The notes beneath the pieces were generated by a model. The model did no database searches. It saw only the letters and a program-made list of their open reading frames with translations, and was not told the origin of the DNA. Source: Cellulosilyticum sp. (GTDB lineage Bacteria; Bacillota; Clostridia; Lachnospirales; Cellulosilyticaceae). Taken from it: a stretch of 34,778 nucleotides of DNA. This document shows, in pieces, positions 6,243 to 14,915 of this stretch (its first letter is position 1; each line of letters starts with the position of its first letter). Made by a program: the position numbers and the translations under genes. The stretch lies in the NCBI GenBank assembly GCA_015058045.1, contig SVDC01000040.1, positions 1-34,778 of the forward strand, given 5' to 3'.

Positions 6243-7766
6243 TTAGCATTCATAATTGTTTTGTACATATGCGAGTAATTTATTTTTCATCACCTTACCC
6301 ATGGCATTCTTAGGTAATTCATTTGAAAAGAAAATCTTGTGTGGTTGTTGGAAATCCGCTAGATTCTTAGCACAATGAACTTGAACCATACGTTTTTTTA
6401 TTTCTTGTTCATTATTAGATACAATAATCACTGCCACAACTTCTCCCAGTTTATCATCAGGATATGCAAAGACAGCACATTCAGCTACAAGATCCATTTT
6501 TAATAAACATTGCTCAATATCTGGTGGGTATACATTAATACCTCCAGTGATAATAACTTCTTTCTTTCTTCCTGAAAAATATAAATATCCATCACAGTCA
6601 ACATATCCCATGTCACCTGTTCTAAAATAACCGTTTTGTACTGCCTGATTAAATACATCTAATTTATTGTAATAACCATTGCACATTAAATTACTACTAC
6701 AAGCAATTTCTCCTATCTTACCACTCTCTAATTCTTTACCTACATCATCTAAAATTTTAATTTGTGCACCTGGTAATACTCTCCCTACTGATTGCTTTTT
6801 ATCCATACTCTCTGCAAAATTAATATTGGTAATCGTTGATGTCTCTGATGTTCCATACATCTCATGAAAATCACATTTTAATAAATCAATCAAATGATTT
6901 TTAACCTGCTCATCTAGTAATGCAGAAGAAGATACCAAACATCTTAAACTTTCTATATTAAATTCATTTTCATTATCTAGTACAACTGCAATCTGGCTAA
7001 GTTGAGCTGATACTGCTATAGTAAAAGACACTTTCTTCTCTTCTACACATTGTAACCATAAACTTGGTGTAAAACGTGGTAAAACCACCGCTGTTGCACC
7101 AATTAATAACGGCATAATCACTAGTCTTTCTGCTAAAGAATGATATAGTGGGGTCGCTGCTAAAACTACATCTTCTTTGCTTATATCATATAATTTAATA
7201 TGCGTCATTGCTCTTTGATACTTACTTTGCTGCGTTAAATCTATTGGTTTAGGATTACCCGTTGAACCTGAGGTCATTGTAATAATCAAAGTTTCATTTC
7301 CTTTAACTTGATTAATTATAGGTCGTTCTCCACATATATTTAGTGCATCTTGTAAACATGGATAACCATTATACTGTTCATCCAAGCATATACTTATACC
7401 TTCTATTTCTAGATTACCTTCTACTAAGTATTGCTCAAGAAAATGTTTTCTTGCTATAATATGCTTTACATCTCCACATTCAAAAGCGTTTTTTATAGAT
7501 TCTATGGGCAGAGTAGGATTAATAGGTACTAAGCCAATACCTAAATTAGCAGCAGCAAAGATAAGACCCACAGACTCTATACTATTATTCATAGGTAAAC
7601 CTATTTTGTCATTATATTGAATACCATTTTCCAACAAAAAGTTTGAATACTGGCTAACACGTTTTGAAAACTGTTCATAGGTCAAACTATGATTTTCACA
7701 CCATATTGCTATCTTATCCGGAAATTTTCCCGCAGTCTCATAAAATAAATCAGCTAACTTCTTCAT
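6243..7766 (-). CDS. AMP-dependent acyl ligase (ANL superfamily)
   Basis: 507 aa, a complete ANL adenylation enzyme: P-loop MTSGSTGNPKP (~166-176), YGTSETS (~302), the hinge region FRTGDMGYVDCDGYLYFSGR (~375-394), IITGGINVYP and the catalytic Lys in PKNAMGKVMK near the C-terminus. It activates a carboxylic acid with ATP and passes it to a thiol. With an acyl carrier protein gene 23 bases downstream, the acceptor is probably that ACP rather than free CoA. The substrate cannot be read from sequence. The start ATG is six bases after AGGAG. The enzyme is intact and in the middle of the cassette operon. Confidence 0.93.
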   Translation of the reverse strand: MKKLADLFYETAGKFPDKIAIWCENHSLTYEQFSKRVSQYSNFLLENGIQYNDKIGLPMNNSIESVGLIFAAANLGIGLVPINPTLPIESIKNAFECGDVKHIIARKHFLEQYLVEGNLEIEGISICLDEQYNGYPCLQDALNICGERPIINQVKGNETLIITMTSGSTGNPKPIDLTQQSKYQRAMTHIKLYDISKEDVVLAATPLYHSLAERLVIMPLLIGATAVVLPRFTPSLWLQCVEEKKVSFTIAVSAQLSQIAVVLDNENEFNIESLRCLVSSSALLDEQVKNHLIDLLKCDFHEMYGTSETSTITNINFAESMDKKQSVGRVLPGAQIKILDDVGKELESGKIGEIACSSNLMCNGYYNKLDVFNQAVQNGYFRTGDMGYVDCDGYLYFSGRKKEVIITGGINVYPPDIEQCLLKMDLVAECAVFAYPDDKLGEVVAVIIVSNNEQEIKKRMVQVHCAKNLADFQQPHKIFFSNELPKNAMGKVMKNKLLAYVQNNYEC

Positions 7767-7792
7767 TGTTTTCTCCTATAATATCTCTTGTA

Positions 7793-8968
7793 CTAGTCTA
7801 CTCGCACTCTCTGTCCCAATTCAGCAGACATATAAGCTGCATATGTTACCTTTATTGTGTCATATGCTAATTTAAAACCTGACTTTGGTTCTCTATTATA
7901 GTAAATAGCTTCCATAAAATCTTGCATTTCATCTGTATATCCTCTAATGATTTCATCTGCTATAAATGGTTTATTCCAACCTAGTTTACCTGGAAGCATT
8001 TCTGAAAGATATACATTATCCAACCCATGTTCATCTAAAAAATATGTACTCATTAAATCATTCATAGTCAATGTGCAGTTAATAGCTGCATCATTACAAT
8101 ACAATTCAACATAATTTTTACTTCCACCTAGACATGTATCTGTAGCAATTACAACGGCTCTTGACTGATCTGAAAATTTAATAATAACTGTACCTGTATC
8201 TTCTACATCTTGCGGTCTTGCCATAATATGTCTATGCTCATAATCAGATAATAGTGGGGTAACTGTTCCCATATCGGCCATTACACTTTCGATTGTAATT
8301 TTAACCCCATGAGCCTCCGCTTCTTGTTGCTTTAACCATAATATAGCCGATAAAGGATGAGTTCCTGTACGAATAAAAGTTCCTCCACCTGTTTTACTCC
8401 ACTCACCTGCTACATGCGAACTTGAACCTTTTAAACTCTCTTCACCCTTCATATATAAAATCTTACTTTTCTTTGCTTTAATAATTTCTGCAGCTTTTAC
8501 AACAGCAGGCGCATAAACAAAATTTTCAGCATACATAAATTTTTTATCTGATTTTTCTAATACTATTTTAAGATTTTCTATTGAACTCAATACCTTTTCG
8601 TACATAGCTCTCTTGGATACATTCTTACCTATAGGTGCTCTATCTCCTTCTTGTCCAAAATAGCCCATTAGAGGTTTTTCACAAATCACATGTTTTCCTG
8701 CTTTAATAGCCTTAATAATCATGTCCTCATGTACATAAGGCGGTGTGCATATATCAATTACATCAATTTCTGGATCTTTTAATAAGTCCTCAAAATCATA
8801 TGATATCCTTTCAAATCCATATTTCTTTTGAGCTTCTATAAGTTGTTCTGTTCTACGCGCAACAATCGTCTTAAACCTTAATTTTATACCACTCACTCTA
8901 TGTAGGGCATTCATATGTAACTCTGTTGCGCGCCCTGCTCCTACCATTCCTATACAAATATGTTCCAT
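7793..8968 (-). CDS. Gfo/Idh/MocA family sugar oxidoreductase
   Basis: 391 aa. The N-terminal Rossmann domain starts GMVGAGRATELH (~7-18), followed by DICTPPYVHEDMI and the family signature CEKPL (~95-99), which holds the active-site Lys. The C-terminal substrate domain includes GGGTFIRTGTHPLSAILWL (~193-211), with the His typical of the catalytic site. These enzymes oxidise or reduce a hydroxyl of a (nucleotide) sugar, cyclitol or related ring with NAD(P). It is 26 bases from the ligase and 28 from the GNAT gene, in one operon. A similar family member acts in aminoshikimate-type pathways, which is interesting beside DAHP synthase, but the other enzymes of that pathway are not in view. Confidence 0.9.
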   Translation of the reverse strand: MEHICIGMVGAGRATELHMNALHRVSGIKLRFKTIVARRTEQLIEAQKKYGFERISYDFEDLLKDPEIDVIDICTPPYVHEDMIIKAIKAGKHVICEKPLMGYFGQEGDRAPIGKNVSKRAMYEKVLSSIENLKIVLEKSDKKFMYAENFVYAPAVVKAAEIIKAKKSKILYMKGEESLKGSSSHVAGEWSKTGGGTFIRTGTHPLSAILWLKQQEAEAHGVKITIESVMADMGTVTPLLSDYEHRHIMARPQDVEDTGTVIIKFSDQSRAVVIATDTCLGGSKNYVELYCNDAAINCTLTMNDLMSTYFLDEHGLDNVYLSEMLPGKLGWNKPFIADEIIRGYTDEMQDFMEAIYYNREPKSGFKLAYDTIKVTYAAYMSAELGQRVRVD

Positions 8969-8996
8969 GTAACCCCTCGCAATTCATTATTCTTGA

Positions 8997-10049
8997 TTAA
9001 TTATTATTTCTTAATTGATTAGGTCTATCTTGATCCCCATCAGCTTTAAAAAACAAGGTTTCCTCATCCTTATAATGACACCAAATATCAACATTCTCTC
9101 TCAAGAAAGGTTCAAAATAATTCGGTATTATATTTATATCCTGATCATCTTTAAGTTTAAATCCTGCTTCTAAGATATACTCTTCTTTAAATCCTAAAGT
9201 GTACATATCTATATATTCATAATTTCCTTCTATCATTTCCTGATATAATGTAGAACTTATCTTAGAAAACAATTCTTGTTTTCCAATATAATCCATAATT
9301 CTAATCACTTTACTTCCACCATATTCAACATGACGTGTAACTAATAAAGCGCCCACCTTATAATCTTCTTCTCGTATTCCATATACATTATACTTATAAT
9401 ATGGATGTTTAAAAAATCTCTTTTCAACATACCAACTATCTTTATATGGAATTGCATCAACAGCTTCCACTTTAAATTCCTTTTTCACTTCCTCCATAGA
9501 ATTAAACTTAATTACATACTTGTTCTTTTCCACTTTAGGAACACCAAATATTTCTTGTTTTTCAATCTTTGCTATTTTATATTCACTCATACTGGTATTT
9601 AAATAGTAATACTGTTTCATTTTGGCAACTTTTTCGCCAAAAAATAACCGTCTTAATGGAATAGTAGTATTTGAATTGGCCCCATTTCCAATATGTCTCT
9701 TACAATGAGTTAAATCATGTACTCTTCTAGCTAATTCAATACCTAATAATGGAATATTATCATGTTTATCATTTACTTTCCACATACTACCCCATATATA
9801 TTTTTTATCATATTCCTCTGTATAAGAAGTATTGATGAAACCAAAAATGCCTTCTATACATTTTGTTTCTTTATCAATAGCTAATACAAAATTAACATTA
9901 TCCTTATCTACATATTCATATTCAAATAATATTCTATCTTTTGCCATAATATGACCTTCACACCAATACTCATTGATAAATTGCATAATAGATTGTATAT
10001 CCCCCCTATTAGCTAATCTAATGTCATACTTCTCGTCATATTTATTCAT
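8997..10049 (-). CDS. GNAT-like acyltransferase
   Basis: 350 aa. The N-terminal half resembles a GNAT fold: YDIRLANRGDIQSIMQFINEYW (beta1-alpha1; written as a pattern, ~8-30), an acidic beta strand NFVLAIDKE, EGIFGFIN and then ELARRVHDLTHC. The C-terminal half (~190-345) is less clear and may be a second degenerate GNAT-like domain. Proteins of this size and layout are common in surface-polysaccharide loci. It is predicted soluble. In this cassette it could move the acyl group from the ACP onto an aminosugar or nonulosonic acid (inference). The ribosome binding site is weak (AAGAGAAAATA before ATG). No CoA-binding Q/RxxGxG/A motif is obvious, so the family call is moderate. Confidence 0.7.
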   Translation of the reverse strand: MNKYDEKYDIRLANRGDIQSIMQFINEYWCEGHIMAKDRILFEYEYVDKDNVNFVLAIDKETKCIEGIFGFINTSYTEEYDKKYIWGSMWKVNDKHDNIPLLGIELARRVHDLTHCKRHIGNGANSNTTIPLRRLFFGEKVAKMKQYYYLNTSMSEYKIAKIEKQEIFGVPKVEKNKYVIKFNSMEEVKKEFKVEAVDAIPYKDSWYVEKRFFKHPYYKYNVYGIREEDYKVGALLVTRHVEYGGSKVIRIMDYIGKQELFSKISSTLYQEMIEGNYEYIDMYTLGFKEEYILEAGFKLKDDQDINIIPNYFEPFLRENVDIWCHYKDEETLFFKADGDQDRPNQLRNNN

Positions 10050-10205
10050 TATTTTCTCTTGACCCCTATCATTATTTTTAATATAAACAAGCCCTCAATA
10101 ACCTCTAAACAGGTTGCTTACTCTTGATACATAATCACTTCTCATTCAACATTTTACCACATTCTTTTTTTCATCTAAACACTTTCCAAAATAGCCAGAA
10201 GATTC

Positions 10206-11372
10206 CTATTTAGGATTCCTCTCTATTATACGATTTTTAGGAATTGCATAACATACTGTTTCTGAATCTATCATTTCCATATAATGGCGTACATATAGAC
10301 TATATTCATCATTTAATGTCTTCATTATTAACGGTAACTTATAAAAATGTTCTAAATCATGATACAGACAAATAGCTAATATCGGTTTTTGCTTTCTAAT
10401 TATTTCAGCAGCTCCTATTAATGCTTTTTCCTCTGCTCCTTCAATATCCATTTTAATAAATGTAATTTCTTCACCTTTTAAAACATTATCCAAAGAATCT
10501 GCATTAATACTAACACCGCCATCGCTTGTTATATGCCCCGCCGTTAACTGTGATTGGAATTTCAACACATCCTTTTTATCCCAACACGCCATATTATATG
10601 TATCTACATTAGTAAGTTGATTTCTCTTTATATTCTCATTTAACTCTATATATGTATTACTATCCGCTTCAATTGCTATATACTTTTTATATTTACCATT
10701 AGTTATTTTTTTGAAAATTTCTAATGTATCTCCATTAAAGCTTCCACAATCACAGAATACTTCTGTTTCACTTAGTTTTACTATATCTTTAGCAAAATAT
10801 TGGTTTACTGTCAGATCTTCAATTCCTTTTAAATAATCATTATTTAAAGATATCTTATAGTTTAAAATACCTAGATAAATTTCTTTAGAACGTTCATCTG
10901 CTAAATATGAATATACTTTTTCATATTCATCAATATTTTTTTCAATAATACTATACGCCGTTTCTTCCCTATATGTCGCATACGCTTTTGCTATACCTAT
11001 CCCCTTAACATCAATATTACTTTCACTGATTCCTAGTGAAAGTAGTTGTCTTTTAATCTCCATATACTGGCTTGCAATAATAATATAAATACTTTTACTA
11101 CTTTCATTCATTTCTACAATTTGATCAGGTGATAATATCTTGATTCCATTAAGATTAGTACCCCATTTAGCTTTTGAATTATCTGCAAAACACTTTATAC
11201 AATGATTTACATTATATTCTTTCAAAAAGTCGTATACCATTATAGCACCACTACCAGTTCCCCATATAACAACTTCTCCAATATCTCGTATATTTTGCAC
11301 ATATTCTCTTGCATTAGTTTCAAACAGTCCTTTATCTACCAGTTTTTCTCTGAATTCACTCTGACATCTCAT
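10206..11372 (-). CDS. FkbM-family methyltransferase with N-terminal Rossmann-like domain
   Basis: 388 aa. Residues ~30-130 form a nucleotide-binding-like domain (VVIWGTGSGAIMVYDFL ... IIIASQ), as seen in several sugar-modifying proteins. Residues ~205-385 are the FkbM methyltransferase: FCDCGSFNGDTLEIF (S-adenosylmethionine motif I), AIEADSNTY, and FIKMDIEGAEEKAL, the conserved MDIEGAE block. FkbM enzymes O-methylate hydroxyls of natural products and glycans. The start ATG is eight bases after AAGGAG. It is separated from neuA by 421 bases and from the GNAT gene by 156, so it may head its own transcript from the -10-like box at 11469-11476. Confidence 0.88.
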   Translation of the reverse strand: MRCQSEFREKLVDKGLFETNAREYVQNIRDIGEVVIWGTGSGAIMVYDFLKEYNVNHCIKCFADNSKAKWGTNLNGIKILSPDQIVEMNESSKSIYIIIASQYMEIKRQLLSLGISESNIDVKGIGIAKAYATYREETAYSIIEKNIDEYEKVYSYLADERSKEIYLGILNYKISLNNDYLKGIEDLTVNQYFAKDIVKLSETEVFCDCGSFNGDTLEIFKKITNGKYKKYIAIEADSNTYIELNENIKRNQLTNVDTYNMACWDKKDVLKFQSQLTAGHITSDGGVSINADSLDNVLKGEEITFIKMDIEGAEEKALIGAAEIIRKQKPILAICLYHDLEHFYKLPLIMKTLNDEYSLYVRHYMEMIDSETVCYAIPKNRIIERNPK

Positions 11373-11468
11373 TATATTTTCTCCTTAACCCTTTTTAAGT
11401 ATTCTCTATTTCTACAACCATCGACTACACTTAATACATTATATAATACTTGTATAATACCATAGTAT

Positions 11469-11476
11469 ATATCGAC
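11469..11476 (-). promoter_or_regulatory. Sigma-28-like -10 element ahead of FkbM
   Basis: GTCGATAT, identical to the -10 boxes of the flaG and fourth-flagellin promoters. No TAAA lies at the right distance (the 15-base position reads TCAC), so this is only half a promoter. The FkbM start codon is ~90 bases downstream. Confidence 0.35.
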
Positions 11477-11496
11477 AATTTATTTTTTTCTGTGAT

Positions 11497-11529
11497 AGTT
11501 AAGTTTCATCGTTAACATAAAACTTAACT
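11497..11529. repeat. Perfect 10-bp inverted repeat
   Basis: Arms AGTTAAGTTT/AAACTTAACT are separated by 13 bases. On the plus strand it is followed by TTTT; on the minus strand the tail is not T-rich. It may be a weak terminator for neuA read-through or a protein-binding site. Confidence 0.45.
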
Positions 11530-11793
11530 TTTAAATTTCACTAAATGCCATTTATCCCTTACACCATAGTCAACTTTTATCTTGTGAATCTAATACGCAT
11601 TTTCTGTCTCATGATTAATTAAAAACTATATTTCATAGATCTACTACCTCATATTTTAGAATATCTCAATAGCGGCTCGATTGTTATATACTTACCTTTA
11701 AACTGCAAATAATATATAGTCACTATTTACCCCAAATCCTTTAAACACTAAACGTGTGTACCTTAATAAGCTCTCTTACTTTATATCACTTAT

Positions 11794-12492
11794 CTAAAGC
11801 TCGTTACTTACCTCATACTCTAAAATTAATTTAAGTACCTCTAAATCAAATGGTTCATCTATATCTAGAGAGTATTTCTCTTCCATTACATAAGCAAGTT
11901 TATTATCATTTAAACTTACGGTTGTATCAAAGTTCTGATCTAATTTGTTAATATAGATACATCCATTTACCTTATAATACATTTTAAAATCCTGTCTTCT
12001 TACTGTACTATTTTCATTTAATAGTGCATTTAAATTTCCCTCTGTATCTATTGTTCTCATAAGAATAGGATGCTCTTTTACTTGACAAACACTTACAAGG
12101 GAATCTTGACTACTTTTACTGATTTTTTCTATAGCTTCATCAATATGCCAACTTTTTCTTAAAGGTTGAGTAGGCTGTAAAACTACTACATAATCATACT
12201 CTTCTCCTATTGCTTTATAATAATCAACCATATGTACAATTGCATCAATGGTTTTTGCATGATCTTCAGCCAGATAAGCTGGTCTTAATATTGGGACCTC
12301 TGCCCCTAACTCTTTAGATACATCCGCTATCTTTTGACTATCTGTAGATACCACAACTTTAGATATATATTTTGACTGTAATGCCTGCTCAATGGTATAA
12401 GCAATGAGTGGTTTTCCTAAAACTTCAATAATATTCTTATTCGGAATTCCTTTGCTACCACCTCTCGCAGGAATAATTGCTAACACTTTCAT
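11794..12492 (-). CDS. neuA: CMP-nonulosonate (N-acylneuraminate) cytidylyltransferase
   Basis: 232 aa, the size of the bacterial catalytic core without the extra C-terminal esterase domain. The nucleotide-binding signature IIPARGGSKGIPNKNI is at ~5-20, followed by KVVVSTDSQKI, VVLQPTQPLRKSWHIDEAI (~102-120) and the metal-binding YSLDIDEPFD near the end. It couples CTP to the sugar made by NeuB, giving the CMP-activated donor for a glycosyltransferase. It follows neuC by 34 bases with a strong GGAGG, so neuBCA is one operon. Sequence alone does not separate CMP-sialic from CMP-legionaminic acid synthetases. Confidence 0.92.
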   Translation of the reverse strand: MKVLAIIPARGGSKGIPNKNIIEVLGKPLIAYTIEQALQSKYISKVVVSTDSQKIADVSKELGAEVPILRPAYLAEDHAKTIDAIVHMVDYYKAIGEEYDYVVVLQPTQPLRKSWHIDEAIEKISKSSQDSLVSVCQVKEHPILMRTIDTEGNLNALLNENSTVRRQDFKMYYKVNGCIYINKLDQNFDTTVSLNDNKLAYVMEEKYSLDIDEPFDLEVLKLILEYEVSNEL

Positions 12493-12526
12493 TCTATATA
12501 GCCTCCTAAAATCAAAATTGATATGT

Positions 12527-13672
12527 CTATGCTCTTTTTAATGAATCCATATCTATAAAATATTTTTGGCATTCTATATTCCAAACTTCTTCACCCGATA
12601 TTATTCTATTGAAGATTTCTGCACTATTACCTGCACCATAATGTGATATAGTCTCATTATGCATAAAAGCTGTCTTTTTAATCGCTTCTAGTATAGCTTC
12701 TTTTTCTTCAGGTACCCAGATGATATTACTTTGTACCAAACTATCATACCTTCCTTTTTGGCGTAGTCCTATATCTATAGCTGGTATGCCATATACCGAA
12801 GTCTCTCTGATACCTGCACTAGAGTTTCCTATCATAAATTGAGCATTTTTTAATATCGTCAAGAAATATTCAAATTTAATAGATGGAAATATCCTGTATC
12901 TTTCTCCTTTTAATCGTTTTAACTCTCTTAAAATAAGATCTGTCCCCTTATCATTATTAGGATATACTACAATATAATTTTTTTCTGATTCTATTATAGC
13001 GTCTATTACTTGTTTTATATGTTCTTCTAAGTATTCAACTTGTGTCGTAACTGGATGATACATCAAGATACCATACTCATCAAACTCTATATCATATTTT
13101 TCTTTGGCTTCCGTCATATTAGGAAGATCATCTGAAAACATAATATCTATATCTGGTGACCCAATAATATAAATACTCTCTTCCTTTTCTCCTAATTGAA
13201 TAATTCTTCTTTTTGCTTCCTCATTAGCTACAAAGTGTAAGTGAGCTAGTTTAGTAACAGCATGCCTTATGGATTCATCTATCGTTCCTGATACCTCTCC
13301 ACCTTCTATATGGGCTACCCTTATATTATTAAATGCCCCTACTATAGCACCTGCTAATGCTTCTAGTCTATCTCCATGTACTACAATTAGATCGGGTTGA
13401 TATTCTTTTACATAATTGCTAAATCCAAGTATAGTATTACTTAATGTAATATCCATACTTGAATTTTCTTGCTGATTAACAAATTTAAAGGTATCTTGAA
13501 AACCATCTTTTTCTATTTCCTTGTATGTAGCCCCATATTTCGATAACATATGCATACCTGTTACAAATATTTGTAATTCATATTGTGGATTATGCTTTAT
13601 CTGATACATTAGTGATTTCATTTTCCCATAATCTGCTCTTGTTCCAGTTAAAAAAACAATTTTCTTTGGCAT
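12527..13672 (-). CDS. neuC: UDP-GlcNAc 2-epimerase, hydrolysing (NeuC/LegG type)
   Basis: 381 aa from the ATG at 13672, one base after the neuB stop codon; a TTG three codons upstream overlaps neuB and sits too near its GGAGG. Motifs: FLTGTRADYGK (~5-15), VVHGDRLEALAGAI (~92), VAHIEGGEVSGTIDESIRH (~112-130) and the UDP-binding GNSSAGIRE (~283). It releases UDP and gives ManNAc from UDP-GlcNAc, or a 2,4-diacetamido hexose in legionaminic acid synthesis. It is the first committed step of the pathway continued by neuB and neuA. No LegB (dehydratase), LegC (aminotransferase) or LegH (acetyltransferase) gene is in the window, which favours the plain sialic acid route unless those genes lie elsewhere. 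Confidence 0.92.
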   Translation of the reverse strand: MPKKIVFLTGTRADYGKMKSLMYQIKHNPQYELQIFVTGMHMLSKYGATYKEIEKDGFQDTFKFVNQQENSSMDITLSNTILGFSNYVKEYQPDLIVVHGDRLEALAGAIVGAFNNIRVAHIEGGEVSGTIDESIRHAVTKLAHLHFVANEEAKRRIIQLGEKEESIYIIGSPDIDIMFSDDLPNMTEAKEKYDIEFDEYGILMYHPVTTQVEYLEEHIKQVIDAIIESEKNYIVVYPNNDKGTDLILRELKRLKGERYRIFPSIKFEYFLTILKNAQFMIGNSSAGIRETSVYGIPAIDIGLRQKGRYDSLVQSNIIWVPEEKEAILEAIKKTAFMHNETISHYGAGNSAEIFNRIISGEEVWNIECQKYFIDMDSLKRA

Positions 13673-13673
13673 A

Positions 13674-14714
13674 TTACTCAATGTCCTCCCATTTCAGATG
13701 ACAGTCAGCTTCCATATTTACTTTTATCTTTTTGCCTAATAAAGAATTATAATGCTCAGCCTTAATTTCACCTGTACCTGGTCTTTTTACCCATATATTA
13801 TTTTCTGTTAGCACATCTCCTACCTTTAAATCTTTGGTGGTTACCACTGTAGCAAATGCAAAATCAATCGTTACTTGTTCCTCTTTCAGCGCTTCTTTTT
13901 TACCCCCTCGCATTTTATAAATCTCTTTACTTCCCTTAATCAGTTCCGCTAAAGCATTCTTGTCCATAGAACAAATAATATCAGGACCTGGTCTATCCAT
14001 GTTATCTGTGAAATGTCTCTCTAAAATAGAAGCTCCTAAAGCTGAAGCTGCAAGACAGGCATTATTATTTAAAGAGTGGTCCGATAATCCAATTACAGCA
14101 TTAGGAAATGCTTCTTGAAGCTCTGTCATTGCCCCTAGTCTAACCCACTCTGGTTTTGTAGGATAGAGATTTGTACAGTGAAGGAGGGCATACTGTATAT
14201 TATACTTTTCCAATATATCTACAGTCTTTTGAATGCTTTCTATATCATTCATACCAGTAGATACAATCATCGGTTTTCCACACTTAGCGATTTTCTCTAT
14301 GAGAGGGTAGTTATTACATTCCCCTGAGCCAATTTTATAAGCTTTTACATTCATTCTTTCTAATCTTTCCGCCGCAGCTCTTGAGAAAGGAGTGCTAATA
14401 AAAATCATACCTTTTGATTCAACATATTCCTTTAGTTTAATTTCATCTTCTTCACTTAACGCACACCTTGCCATAATATCATATATAGATACATCTGCAT
14501 TCCCAGGTATAACCTCTTTTGCAGCTTTGGACATTTCATCCTCCACTACATGTGTTTGATGTTTAATAATCTCTGCTCCACTTTCATAAGCAGCATCTAC
14601 CATCTCACAAGCCACTTGTAAACTTCCCTCATGATTAATACCTATCTCAGCTATAACAACTGGTGGGTAATCTTCTCCTATTCTTCGATTACCGATTTCT
14701 ATAAATGGTTTCAT
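13674..14714 (-). CDS. neuB: Nonulosonic acid synthase (sialic/legionaminic acid synthase)
   Basis: 346 aa from the ATG at 14714, nine bases after AAAGGAG; a GTG nine codons earlier has no site. The TIM-barrel NeuB domain shows [13 protein letters not shown] (~16-28), [16 protein letters not shown] (~127), [13 protein letters not shown] (~177), GLSDHSLNN and ERHFTDN (~232). The C-terminal SAF/antifreeze-like domain (~280-346) contains [17 protein letters not shown] and closes the active site of the partner subunit. It condenses phosphoenolpyruvate with ManNAc or a related 2,4-diacetamido sugar to give the nine-carbon acid. It heads neuB-neuC-neuA, each gene overlapping or close to the next. 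The name legI would apply if the product is legionaminic acid. Confidence 0.94.
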   Translation of the reverse strand: MKPFIEIGNRRIGEDYPPVVIAEIGINHEGSLQVACEMVDAAYESGAEIIKHQTHVVEDEMSKAAKEVIPGNADVSIYDIMARCALSEEDEIKLKEYVESKGMIFISTPFSRAAAERLERMNVKAYKIGSGECNNYPLIEKIAKCGKPMIVSTGMNDIESIQKTVDILEKYNIQYALLHCTNLYPTKPEWVRLGAMTELQEAFPNAVIGLSDHSLNNNACLAASALGASILERHFTDNMDRPGPDIICSMDKNALAELIKGSKEIYKMRGGKKEALKEEQVTIDFAFATVVTTKDLKVGDVLTENNIWVKRPGTGEIKAEHYNSLLGKKIKVNMEADCHLKWEDIE

Positions 14715-14818
14715 TTTATTCTTCTCCTTTGTTCCTTGCACAAATATATGTATAAATTTTTCTAATAAATAAACTACTAAAAATGGTGTTTATTATTTAT
14801 TCTAGTATGAGTTAATTG

Positions 14819-14832
14819 TTGCAGAACTGCAA
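14819..14832. repeat. Small dyad upstream of neuB
   Basis: TTGCAG and CTGCAA are separated by two bases, about 105 bases upstream of the neuB start. It could be an operator or chance; no matching copy is seen elsewhere in the window. Confidence 0.25.
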
Positions 14833-14891
14833 TACTTAATAGTTTATCTTATTTTCTACAGATTATCTAAAGATAATATAACACATTATGT

Positions 14892-14899
14892 TTATCGAC
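14892..14899 (-). promoter_or_regulatory. Sigma-28-like -10 element upstream of neuB
   Basis: GTCGATAA matches the -10 of flagellar promoters at seven of eight positions. The expected -35 position reads TACC instead of TAAA. If used, the transcript would have a ~170-base leader before neuB. No better promoter for neuBCA is evident. Confidence 0.3.
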
Positions 14900-14915
14900 C
14901 TTTTACCCTTTAATG

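Larger units (their letters stand above)
11373..11793. other. Intergenic stretch between FkbM and neuA
   Basis: 421 bases with no supported gene. It holds the sigma-28-like -10 box (11469-11476) and the inverted repeat (11497-11529), listed separately. A minus-strand reading of about 20 codons near 11680-11720 (LQFKGKYITIEPLLRYSKI) looks protein-like but has stops on both sides and may be a relic. No clear terminator follows neuA. Confidence 0.5.

Noticed and set aside
11497-11529. Riboswitch in the neuA-FkbM gap
   Set aside because: Only one simple hairpin is present; none of the conserved loops of known riboswitch classes is visible.
4160-14714. Capsule or O-antigen export locus
   Set aside because: There is no Wzx, Wzy, Wza or ABC transporter and no membrane glycosyltransferase; the flagellar glycan link is better supported.
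5151-14714. Aminoshikimate (AHBA) antibiotic gene cluster
   Set aside because: DAHP synthase and a Gfo/Idh/MocA enzyme are suggestive, but AHBA synthase, the kinase, the phosphatase and polyketide synthase genes are absent.
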